The notes beneath the pieces were generated by a model. The model worked only from the letters and a program-made list of their open reading frames with translations, did not search any database and was not told the origin of the DNA. A DNA stretch of 26,358 bases, taken from contig NW_014577094.1 in assembly GCF_000485595.1 (NCBI RefSeq), positions 390,706 through 417,063 of the forward strand. Reading direction: 5' to 3'. Positions 11,395 to 20,362 of the stretch are shown in pieces. Position 1 is the stretch's first letter. Each line of letters starts with the position of its first letter. Position numbers and translations under genes: made by a program. Source of the DNA: Priapulus caudatus. Taxonomy: Eukaryota; Priapulida; Priapulimorpha; Priapulimorphida; Priapulidae.

Positions 11395-11523
11395 TAGAGA
11401 AGATGAGAGAGGGGAGAGAGAATGAGAGAGAGTGAGAGACAGAGAGTGCGAGGGCGAGCGATTGACAGAGAGATGGGAAAGCGAGAGCGAACGAGCGAGC
11501 GAGAGAGGTGGAAAGATAGATAG
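11395..11523. repeat. Short purine-rich (GA)n tract
   Basis: Bases 11433-11523 (AGAGACAGAGAGTGCGAGGG, GAACGAGCGAGCGAGAGAGG, TGGAAAGATAGAT) recur almost unchanged at 12119-12206, on the other side of the N gap. Confidence 0.9.
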
Positions 11524-11941
11524 ATCCGCATTCGCCAGAGTAGGATTCTAGAGGGTACTTATATGTTAGCGTACCGTGAGATATAACAAGATAGTGAAGT
11601 CGGTCATATATCGTCGTACGGGTGCATCACGTGTGCGGGCGAGTCCGTGTTACATAGAGACGGGAGCGTTTTGTCGTCGTGGTGGGTCGGCCTACCTGCA
11701 CGTGTGTAGTCAGCAGCCGCGTCAGTGACTAACCACTCGGCTGCAATACGACCTCCTAGTCACTGTACGCTCGGCATTAACTTGCGCCGTTATGCCAACT
11801 GCGCGCTGCTGCACGAGGTGCCCCTGATATACGGTTCATCCTTGTTTGGCCAGATAATATCGTGGTCAGTAGATTTCATAAATATCGGCTTGTCGCCGGC
11901 CTTGGTTGTAAGCATGTCATCAAAGAAAATTCAGACACTAT

Positions 11942-11978
11942 TTATATATCATAGTATATATCTCTAATATATAGTATA

Positions 11979-12013
<35 letters not shown>

Positions 12014-12015
12014 GT
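11942..12015. repeat. (TA)n-rich tract next to the gap
   Basis: TATATCT and TA units, ending in a pure TA run from about 11981. It is the counterpart of the 1252-1318 TA tract of block A copy 1. Confidence 0.9.
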
Positions 12016-12025
12016 NNNNNNNNNN
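12016..12025. other. Assembly gap (10 N)
   Basis: Ten Ns join a (TA)n tract to a (GA)n tract. The fixed length suggests a scaffolding join of unknown true size rather than a measured gap. Confidence 0.97.
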
Positions 12026-13258
12026 TGACAGAGAGAGGGGAAAGAGAGAGCGAACGAGCGAGCGAGAGAGGTGGAAAGATAGATAGACATGCAGAGAGAG
12101 AGAGAGAAAGAGAGAGAGCGAGAGACAGAGAGTGCGAGGGCGAGCGATTGACAGAGAGATGGGAAAGCGAGAGCGAACGAGCGAGCGAGAGAGGTGGAAA
12201 GATAGATGAATTGCAGAGAGAGAGAACGGAGAGAGAGGAGCGCAGAAGAACGGCGTCGAGCGGTGGGGAGGACCGAGCGGGGGGGAGACCATGGACAGAC
12301 CTGCAGATAGAGAAAGGACGGAGAAAGAGAGCGGCAAGACAGGATGACGTGCTGAGAGCGAGCGAGCGACAGCAGAGGAGAGAGTGCGGAGCGAGCGAGG
12401 CCGCAGAGAAGGTGAGGGGGGGCGAGAGAGGGAGAGATAGTCACGACGAGCGAGAGAGACTCACGAGGAAGGGGGCGGTGGAGACGAGAGAGGGGAGGCT
12501 GAGCGAGGAAGGGAGAAGGAGGAGTGTGACGCAAGAGGAGAGCGGGCGGGAGAGCCGAGAGCCAGAGAACGGGAAAGATAGAGGAGAGAGAGAGAGGAGA
12601 GCGAGAAGAGGAAAGGGAGAGCTAGGATAGAGGAGTAGATGGATAGATAGGATAGAAGATAGAGTTCGAGTGAGAGAGGAGAGGATAGAGAGGATCTAGA
12701 AAAAGATTTCGAGCAGAGAGATAGCAGAAGGGAGGAGAGGAGGGAGGAGAGCGAGAGAGATATATATCACAGAGAGAGCGATGCAGACAGAAGGCGCAGG
12801 GCTGTGGCGGTCTCGAGGAGAGAGAGGAGATGGACTGAGCGAGAGAGAGAGAGAGACGAAGAAAAAGAAAACGAGGACCGAGAGGAGAGATGAGGAGAGG
12901 CGGAGACCTCACGAGAACAGACACCAGTGAGAGCGACATGCAGCGAGAGAGACGAAGAGGACGATGAGGCAGAGAGAGAAGATCGAGAGGAGAGAGCGAG
13001 GGCAGCGATGGAGGCAGAGCGACCGCGCCAGTGAGGTGAAAGAGAAAGGCAGAGGACGGAGAGGGGACGGAGAGGGGGCAGAGAGGAGGCAGAGAGAGAG
13101 GTGGAGAGAAAGGCAGGGAGCGCCAACGAGCAAGGTAAAGTGGGGAGAGCAAGATGGCAGAGAGGAGGCGGGAGGAACGGCAAGTAGGAGAGAGGGAACG
13201 CAGAGAAGAGAGAGGAGGAGGTAGAGAGGGAGAGAAGAGCGAGAGAAGCCCGGATCGC
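12026..13258. repeat. Purine-rich (GA)n block, copy 3
   Basis: GA-rich plus strand with more CG and GGA than copies 1 and 2. The GAACGAGCGAGCGAGAGAGG-TGGAAAGATAGAT module occurs twice (12048-12080 and 12175-12206) and ACATGCAG-type junctions at 12088 and 12937. It runs into block B copy 3. The frames on both strands are low-complexity Arg/Glu or Ser/Leu products. Confidence 0.9.
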
Positions 13259-13259
13259 A

Positions 13260-14492
13260 AACACATTTGGTTTAAAACTTAAATCACCCCTAATTCCTGT
13301 GTTGATTTGCTATGTTATTGCGTATAGACACAAACGAGCATTTTATTATCTCCTTAGCCTTGCTCAGTTGTTCAACATTCAGAGGCATACGTTAAATGAA
13401 TCACTCGTGACTCTGCGGGTCACGCCCCGTGACGCGGTTTCTCTCTTATCGCCAGGATATACTCACCGGTCAGTATACACGGTGGCCGAAGCGTCCCGCG
13501 TCCCCGTGTATTGTCGAATCACGCTAACGCGAGTAATTAATTCGTGCTCAAGTGAAGCTTCCGTAGCTGTTATAATTCATACTTAAATGCGATCGTTTAC
13601 TCTAGGTTCTATCGCTTCCCTCTGTCTGGGTTATTGTTCAGTAATTTAGGTTAAAAGTACGCTACATATAAAGTTCTCATTGGTTTATCCCATTAGATTT
13701 ATTAAGAAATGTTTAAAACTACGACTACTGGATTGATTACACGGACTCGCGTGGACGCCACCCAAGTGCACGTCTGATAAGTTGCGCCAAACACTTTTCA
13801 GCAGAGGGTACGACGAGGGTCGTCTTCTTATTGTATGTATTTAAGCAAAAGGATTGGCGGCCTAATTCTTAAATTGACATATAGGTATTTCCCGTTATAT
13901 TTGGATAATTGTTCCTAAAATAAAATCGTGTCGGTTAATAGCAGTTAGACGGTATAAAATTAATTGCTCTTTGTGATTGCCTTCGGTTCTGTAACGTGCA
14001 AACTTGAATTGGATAATGCCACCGCAACTTTTTGTCAGACCGGGGGCTACCTCCTCGCCGCCTTGGTTGGCGTCCAGTCGTGGGATGTCTGGCGTCCCGT
14101 TCAAATTTGCGTAGCGTTGCATGGTGTCTCTTGTTAGCGCAAATTAAATTAGTATTCTGGGTCGACAAATCGTCGTGGGTATAGAGACCGATTTGTCGAT
14201 GATATTACAGTAAGTACAGTTGTAGCGAGTGAAAATCTTAGAGTCTGACCTACTCCGCCACCTTTCATTCATTGTCATTCACTTCGGTTTACTTCAGGTG
14301 CCTATAAATGAGTTTCAAATAAAGCCAGCCCTACTGAGTTAACTTGAGGTATTCTGTTTCATTGCGTTATAGTTGCATAAGGATGCGTGCGTACCGTGTA
14401 TTAGAATCCTAATACTTAGCGTAGTGTTATTAATCGCTAAAGTCTATATATCATGTCAGCTCTCTTAGATTCATTCTCTCGCATATTCTCCC
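13260..14492 (+). repeat. Block B, copy 3 (with the TTAA insert), truncated
   Basis: It begins like copy 1 after the GA tract (ATTTGG-TTAAAACTTAAATC, AACGAGCATTT). It carries the same insert as copy 2 and ends after TCTATATATCATGTCAG and GATTCATTCTCT (about 14480), before the (TA)n and R repeat that follow in copies 1 and 2. It then switches to block A sequence. Confidence 0.85.
13583..14267. mobile_element. TTAA-type MITE, second copy (about 677 bp)
   Basis: It is homologous to the insert at 9893-10488 (shared GTTTACTCTAG, AGGTTAAAAGTAC, GTTCAAATTTGCGTAGCGTTG, TACAGTAAGTACAGTTGTA). The left TTAA is intact (13583-13586) and followed by GCGATCGTTTACTCTAGG, which pairs well with the right end of copy 2. 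The right TTAA has become TTCA (14264-14267). No coding frame is kept. Confidence 0.65.
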
Positions 14493-16215
14493 CATTATTT
14501 TGCTGATATGTTCCACCGTGATATCAAATCGACGTGTGTTTAATTATTATGATATGCCGTGTTAACGCCACTTTACGCGGCTTTCATTTTAGAGTTTGAG
14601 GAACTAGCGGTAAAGAAACGCGCAGTTGTTAGTGACACGCGTTTAATTACTAGTCGCAGTCGCTGCAGTGTCCGCGTGGCCAAATCCTTGCCAGTAAGCG
14701 TGAACAGAAATAGGTCAACTGTTTCCTTTGCGGTTATAGCGTCGACTCTCTGTGACCGTGAAGGTGCGAACCAACTACTTTAAATTCACGGCTAACCTGG
14801 ACACAGTAACCCAGTTTCCCACAAGCACTCATTGTTGCCGAGCGAAGTTGTAGGTGAAGGAAGTCACGTTGGACGTGGGAACTGTATTTTCAAAATAAGC
14901 CGCTATGTACACACGATTACACAACATCCTTGAGATTTTCAGCACAAAAGCAGGAAGCGAGGACGAGGGTAGGGTGTGCGTCCTGCACGCGCTTATTACG
15001 TGCATTAGTGATTGCAGACACGTCAATATCCAAGCTTCGTTGTTCGGTATAATTCGCATGTGTTTTTTTTCTGGCGAACATGTTCTCGGTACTTTGTATG
15101 TAATGCGACATCGCGTATGTCGCTCTCTGCACACAAATCGTGCAGATATACTGTCGGCGTCGTCGGAATGCGGTAAAAGCGAGGAGGCTGCATGTTTGCG
15201 GATCGCGGGAAAGCCGCGTATGCTCTGAAAGTGTAGTTAATTAGGTTTTGTGGAACAATCCATAGTTTTTCAATGTAGCTAATCTATATTTAAGGCCAGA
15301 TGATAACTTGAAGTAACGATCGTCGTTGGAATGTCTCTGGTTAGGAACACCGTGCATTTTGTTACGGTAATGTAGATTAGTAGTAAAGTCGTAGCAGAAT
15401 CTTTTGTTAAAGCTAGTCAGCCCACGAACCAAAGAGCAAGAGTTCAGTTGATATAAAGTGTGGCTAGTAATGTAACTATTATGTAAACTTGGAAATTAAA
15501 ATGTGTATGTCAAAGCAAAATCGCGGGTTATCGTTATTTCAATGTTAATCTGTCAACTTGTTGTTTGGGGGAACCGCTGATAAATGCGTTTTATTTAGGT
15601 AAATATATAAAGTATCAATGTCAGTTCGGATACTGTTGCTATCGAGCTCACTGTGTATATTTCAGTGGTGACATATATCATAGGCGGTTGAAGGTGCAAC
15701 GGATGTGCAAGAGGCGTGTCCCTTTAAATAAACACGTACCTACGTATGGGTGCCTACGCTCCATCTATATCATGCTGAGTACCATTAATACCATAGTGGA
15801 ACGGTAGAGCGTTTTCCATTAACATCTGGGTGAATGGACTATAACGCGCGCAGAGTCATATCGCTGGGCTGATTGACGGTTTTCAGGAGAACTGCCTTGG
15901 CCGTAGCTAACTCATTTTGCCTGGAGGAGAAAGCATATAGTGTATTACGGACGCGTAATTCCTCTCCCTGTTTTTTCGCTCCTCTCCCATTCGCCTTCTC
16001 TTCAAGTTCTTTTTCCCTCAATATCGCTCTTTTACATCATATTCGAGCTCTATGCCTGTTTTTCCAACGCACGCACACACATACACGCGCGCGCCCAGGT
16101 TTCTCTCTCACTTGTTTCCTTGCTTTCATTCTCGCTCATGGTAGGTATCGCACACGACATCAATAGTACGGTTGATTACTACGTTTCATTGCTCACTATC
16201 TATAATATATCTATA

Positions 16216-16861
16216 TTATTTTATTTAATCTATAAATAAATATATATATATATTTATTTATTTATTTATATAATATATGTAGCCTGTCAGATCAAAACAT
16301 GCTGTAGGACCTCAATGTTCATTCTGAGTTATAGGTGATTTTTCACCTAAAAGTAGTAAAAAGCCGATTTTTTTTTGTCGTAAATACCTTTAGTAGTTAT
16401 CCATGTTCGATGTCACATCAATAAAACTGGCCAAAAGTCTGTCTTTTTGTGTTTATTTGCGTGTCCAAAAAGTACGGATTTCCAAAAAGTTTGCATAATT
16501 TTTGCTGCTAGCTAAAATTGACCTAAATCCGCAATAAATTGTCCGATTTCGTTGATTTGAAAAGTGGTGGATTGGAAATGTTCTAATCTATTGAGTGACA
16601 TTTGTTGCATAATTATTGAACCTTTCAGACTGCAAAGCGAGTTGTTTCTGCAAAGATTTTTGTGTATCAATTTCTATACACACAATGTTTTAATTAACCT
16701 AATTAATTACCTGAATTACTTACCTTAACTGTAAGCTACCATTTTCGTACTTCATACAGTGGATGGTTATTATGTCTGGTACGTGCATGCAAAAATTCAT
16801 GTGTCTAGCTCAATGGGAAGATATTTTTTCAGATTTTTGTCCAAATGAAGGCCAAATGAAA
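16216..16861. other. AT-rich non-coding stretch with small hairpins
   Basis: An ATTTATTT/TATA tract ends at about 16278. No gene is recognised. Two hairpins are visible: TAGGTGA-TTTT-TCACCTA (about 16332-16349) and TGTGTAT-N8-ATACACA (about 16661-16682). The sequence is not shared with the other blocks. Confidence 0.5.
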
Positions 16862-16867
16862 ACAAAA

Positions 16868-16918
16868 AGAGAGAGAGAGAGAGAGAGAGAACGCGCGCGC
16901 GCGAGAGAGAGCCCGCGA
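16868..16918. repeat. (GA)n-(CG)n-(GA)n compound microsatellite
   Basis: A GA run (16868-16890) passes into CG repeats (16892-16903) and back to GA. The alternating CG core is a candidate for Z-DNA. Confidence 0.9.
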
Positions 16919-17028
16919 CAGAGAGGGGCGGGTAGATAAAACTGCACAAACTTCATTGTCGGTCGCAACTGATCCGTCATCCGCCTTTCGTTGTCGAATT
17001 TCATATTAATTTTATGCACATAAAATAT

Positions 17029-17145
17029 TTTTCCAGTGCCAATCGCCGCGCCGTAAACGGATAAACATGCAGAGGACACGGAGAATCGACACGTTTTCGA
17101 AGCAACGTCGAGCAGCCAGCGATTCAGTGGTTACCGGAGGGTACG
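17029..17145 (+). repeat. Dispersed R repeat, copy 5 (most complete)
   Basis: TTTTTCCAGTGCCAATCGCC, GTAAACGGATAAACATGC, AGAGGACACGGAGAATCGAC, ACGTTTTCGAAGCAACGTCG and GGTTACCGGAGGGTACGAC all occur in order. It combines blocks that are separate in copies 1 to 4, so it looks closest to a full unit. Confidence 0.7.
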
Positions 17146-17163
17146 ACCTGAGTTTGGAGATAC

Positions 17164-17207
17164 TATCAGGAGTTGATAATAGAGATCTCTATTATCCACT
17201 CCTGATA
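17164..17207. repeat. 44-bp near-perfect palindrome
   Basis: There are 22-bp arms around a GAGATCTC centre (17185/17186) with no loop and one mismatch (17174 against 17197). The left arm reads TATCAGGAGTTGATAATAGA. It follows the R repeat copy 5 by about 20 bp. Confidence 0.9.
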
Positions 17208-18092
17208 CTATTTGTACTGATCTCATCACGTAAAGTAGAACGTCTTCTTGTAGACAGCTACCCGACATTTCGTCAGTGATTTGACTGGTCAGTGGGATGC
17301 CAATGACGACGACAATTGCAAGCGGGCTATGATAAACGCGTTGTTAACTAGCTATATTCTCTTTACAAACATTTTACATCCATAATATATTTCTTTAATT
17401 TTTATTCTTTAAATATTATTAGAGGATATATTGGTTAAATTAAAGCATGAATGCGTGATTAAAAGCTTTGAGTAAAACCACCAATGTATATCAATTGTAA
17501 ATGGAACTTTAAACTAAAAATAGTGGTTGTAAAACACTTTTCGCCTTATGGTAAAATAATACATCGGTCAGCCTTTATAAACTAATGTCGTTACAAATTT
17601 CATAGATAAATAATATATTTGATCTAGTTAATATTCCTCTGTCACTGGTAAGTCATATTTCTGAACATGTGCTCTCAAACATCCCCCGTGATTTTCAGAG
17701 TATGATGTGTACGCCTGCGGGCCACTGTCAAAACCTTTGCAAAGGAATTTACTTCAGATGTTCCTGACAACGGTCCCCTGAATAATTATATACTCGCGTT
17801 TTTATATTTGTTATTAATTTACATATATTATAATTACGTACATTTATTACGTTATTTCGTTATATTGAAGTCCACGCGCGTGCGTATTAGCACATGCTTT
17901 CACGATTGAAATACCTTCTAATAAATATACTCTTAACTAAAAATTTTGAGGTACTTTTTATATGATGGCGATTATTTAAAAAATGTTCACAATAATTTGT
18001 AAAAAAACTACATATTTCAGTAAATAGTAAAGTGGTAGGATAATACAGTGCAGTGAATCGCTGGTTGCGGTGCTTGCAATCTCCGCATGTAG
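17208..18092. other. AT-rich non-coding stretch
   Basis: No supported gene. A short minus-strand open segment (17777-17675) was considered and rejected. It contains a CCTTTGCAAAGG palindrome at 17734-17745. Confidence 0.5.
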
Positions 18093-18252
18093 AGTAGAAT
18101 AAACTAGAGCAGTAGAGTACAGTGCAATAGAGCAGTAGAGCAATATAGTAGAGTAGAGTACAGTGCAGTAGAGCAGCAGAGTAGTATAGTAGAGCAGTAA
18201 AGCAATAGAGTACAGTGCAGTAGAGCAGTATGGTAGAGCAGAGTAGAATGCA
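18093..18252. repeat. Degenerate AGAGCAGT/AGAGTAC repeat
   Basis: Short units AGAGTAC, AGTGCAGT, AGAGCAGT and ATAGTAG are mixed in irregular tandem order. GAGTACAGTGCA recurs at about 18116, 18157 and 18208. Confidence 0.85.
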
Positions 18253-18313
18253 GGAGTTGTTGTTGCGTGGACCTTGAGACTGACCTTGATCAATTTTCCC
18301 ATTTCTAACATTT

Positions 18314-18500
18314 CCCGTGGCCTTGAGGTCAAGGCCATGGCCTTGAGTTCAAGGCCATTACATTTTACAATTTTTACAATTTTCCGTGGCCTTGAATTCA
18401 AGGCCATGGCCTTGGGCTCAAGGCCATTACATTTTACAATTTTACAATTTCTACATAACTAGGCCAAGGCCATAGCCTTGAGCTCAAGGCCATATCCTTG
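18314..18500. repeat. 69-bp tandem repeat built of palindromes
   Basis: Two units (18314-18382 and 18383-18451), each holding two GGCCTTGA-NN-TCAAGGCC palindromes joined by AT, then TTACATTTTACAATTTTTAC. A third, partial unit follows to 18500. Bases 18388-18405 (GGCCTTGAATTCAAGGCC) form a perfect 18-bp palindrome, and 18400-18413 (AAGGCCATGGCCTT) another. Confidence 0.9.
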
Positions 18501-18599
18501 AGCCATTTTCAAAATGTTTACCTCACTGGTCATGGTCAAGTTGTGTTTACATTTCACCATCATCTAACAACATCTCGAAAATATCTTACCGTAATATTT

Positions 18600-18662
18600 G
18601 ACAAGATTTGAACCCGGATATTTTGAGTACCAGCCCAGCACGATACGCTAGCCCCCAAACTT
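18600..18662 (-). repeat. tRNA-like element (SINE-head type), copy 1
   Basis: The minus strand reads GTAAGTTTGGGGGCTAGCGTA, a plausible A box, and then CCGGGTTCAAATCTTGT, which contains a B-box-like GGTTCAAATC. The spacing, about 25 bases between boxes, fits a tRNA D-arm to T-arm distance. No acceptor stem can be formed, so it is not a working tRNA gene. Confidence 0.5.
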
Positions 18663-18743
18663 ACCATTCTTTATATTTTCAGAAAGAATCTATGTGTTAA
18701 ATTTTACTCAACAAGAGTTTTAAAATATTTTACGAAGTTACCT

Positions 18744-18808
18744 CACAAGAATTGAACCCGGGACAACCCGGTCCTATTCCAACGTGTAACGCACACGCCT
18801 AAACTTAC
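18744..18808 (-). repeat. tRNA-like element (SINE-head type), copy 2
   Basis: The minus strand reads GTAAGTTTAGGCGTGTGCG, then CACGTTGG, and CCGGGTTCAATTCTTGTG with B-box-like GGTTCAATTC. It starts with the same GTAAGTTT and ends with the same T-arm as copy 1, but the middle differs. Spacing between the two B boxes is 144 bp. Confidence 0.5.
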
Positions 18809-19740
18809 AATTTCTGAGTGGTTCAGGTCTGATGTGTGTTACGTTTTCGTTTAATAGCAAGAAAAGTCAACATAGAAGTCATTGCCGAGCATAGATTTGA
18901 CGCGGAAATGTTCATTTATGAACGAGATAGAAATTCTTGTACAGTTCTTTCCGCGCAAACAATTATGCTTGATTGAACCGCGATATATTTATTATTGTTT
19001 ATACTAACAATAATAATAATTTATAATACAGTCGTTCGACGCTAATTAATCGAAGCAATATCCCTTCAAACATGGATTCACACAGTAAAATATGTAGTAC
19101 TCGCCTTTGGTTTGCTTGTCCGCAAAAACGAATAGGTATGGCCAAATAAATTAAATTTTAAAGAAATACTACATTATTTGTGTATATGCTTTAGGGGAAG
19201 CTAGAACTAACCGCACTAGAAAAGAATATATTTGAGAGCATATGTACGCCGAAACGGGACGTTTATATTATACGAGTTATTTGTAATAATAAAACTGCGC
19301 CTATAGTTTTACCACCCCCTAATTAATATTAAGCCACAGTGACGAGTAATAAACAGTAGATCCAAACAGCAACTGCGGGGCATCAACATCGAAGATTAGT
19401 ACTTGTTTTTAAAATAATTTCAAAAGGAAACATTTTGAACTAGAACAAAACGCGGATAAGGGGGCTTTTTATCCCTCCCACAGGTAATTAATTACATATT
19501 TTATTGAGTTCACTCCCTCTGTAACAACTAACAAAATTACTAACAACAAAAAACAAACCATTAACAAATATCGTCGATGTGATGATTATTTTAAAACCGA
19601 TGTGAAAGGAAGAAACAATTTAATCACGTACATGGCACGCTTGGGGCATATACTGGAAAATAACCATTCCAAACGAACAAGTCAATGGGAAAAAGGGATT
19701 GACATAAAGGAATTTACGGGGTACGTTTTTTGTAAAACTA
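18809..19740. other. AT-rich non-coding stretch
   Basis: I see no coding exon, RNA gene or clear repeat in this stretch. Confidence 0.5.
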
Positions 19741-19763
19741 ATTACTGAAACGTTAAACATGTG

Positions 19764-19776
19764 TATATATATATAA

Positions 19777-19816
<40 letters not shown>
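19764..19816. repeat. (TA)n/(TG)n microsatellite
   Basis: TATATATATATA, then ATGTGTGTG, then a pure TA run from about 19785 to 19815. Confidence 0.93.
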
Positions 19817-19820
<4 letters not shown>

Positions 19821-20093
19821 CATATCTTGGGTATTTAAATGTAGTTATGTTGATAGTATTAGTAGTACAAGGGACGACACGAACATATGTAACTGAACGT
19901 ATCGTGAAATTAACCGTGTGTATTTCTGGTGATAGGGTTAGCGCGAAAACATTTGTTCTCGCATCAGGCTAACATGTCATGGAACACTCGCACATCATTC
20001 TTTTCACTAACGTGCACCAACCTGCATTTCAAATTAGATTGTTTACATGTCAAGAAAACTAGCACGTGATTTTTGCTTTCGCGAGACCAGAAC

Positions 20094-20129
20094 CACAGAC
20101 TAACGGATACAGATATCCCTTAGTCTGTG
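20094..20129. repeat. Hairpin, 16-bp arms with 4-base loop
   Basis: CACAGACTAACGGATA, loop CAGA, then TATCCCTTAGTCTGTG. There is one C-C mismatch. Outside it, GAGAC and GTCTC form an outer inverted pair (20083-20087 and about 20139-20143). Confidence 0.85.
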
Positions 20130-20177
20130 CCAGAACCCTGTCTCTACAGGTTAGTTACATTTATATATACATAATCA

Positions 20178-20290
20178 TATAGTATATTACGGACGCAAAG
20201 TTTCTCTCCCTATATTTTTGGTCCCCTCTCCATCGGTTTCCCTTTTTTCCATTGCACTCTTACTTTTTCTCTCACTGTTTATCTTCCCCC
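20178..20290 (+). repeat. Diverged fragment of block A
   Basis: ATAGTATATTACGGACGC, CTCTCCCT, TTTTTGGTCCCCTCTCCAT follows the same order as 15935-16040 and 2826-2930 of block A. Similarity is weaker than between the two A copies and stops on either side. Confidence 0.45.
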
Positions 20291-20323
20291 ACATTTCGCG
20301 CTGACTGGACTCTGCAATATCTT

Positions 20324-20362
20324 ATCAGAGCATATAAATCACGGTGATTTATATGCTCTGAT
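20324..20362. repeat. 39-bp perfect palindrome
   Basis: Two 19-bp arms (ATCAGAGCATATAAATCAC and its exact complement) are separated by a single G at 20343. Confidence 0.95.

Larger units (their letters stand above)
11524..16215. repeat. Duplicated block A, copy 2, interrupted
   Basis: The left part 11524-11942 matches 852-1255. The right part 14497-16215 matches 1318-3135. Between them lie (TA)n (11942-12015), ten Ns (12016-12025), a purine-rich block and block B copy 3. The 14492-14497 junction abuts the block A sequence that in copy 1 directly follows the (TA)n. Confidence 0.85.

Noticed and set aside
12148-13266. Plus-strand Arg/Glu-rich and minus-strand Ser/Leu/Pro-rich frames
   Set aside because: They lie within the third GA block and are not conserved in the matching blocks 5761-6512 and 8400-9590.
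17067-17279. 70-codon plus-strand frame
   Set aside because: It runs through the R repeat and the 44-bp palindrome. R copies elsewhere do not keep the frame.
17675-17777. Minus-strand open segment after an AG, ending in TGA (LTVARRRTHHTLKITGDV at its end)
   Set aside because: It reads like protein and has an acceptor-like TTATTCAG before it, but I recognise no family and see no upstream exon. It is too short to support.
18600-18808. Functional tRNA genes
   Set aside because: A- and B-box-like sequences are present, but acceptor stems do not pair and the anticodon arms are not convincing.
20094-20129. Pre-microRNA hairpin
   Set aside because: The 16-bp arms with a 4-base loop are too short for a typical animal pre-miRNA. 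The 20324-20362 palindrome has no loop at all.
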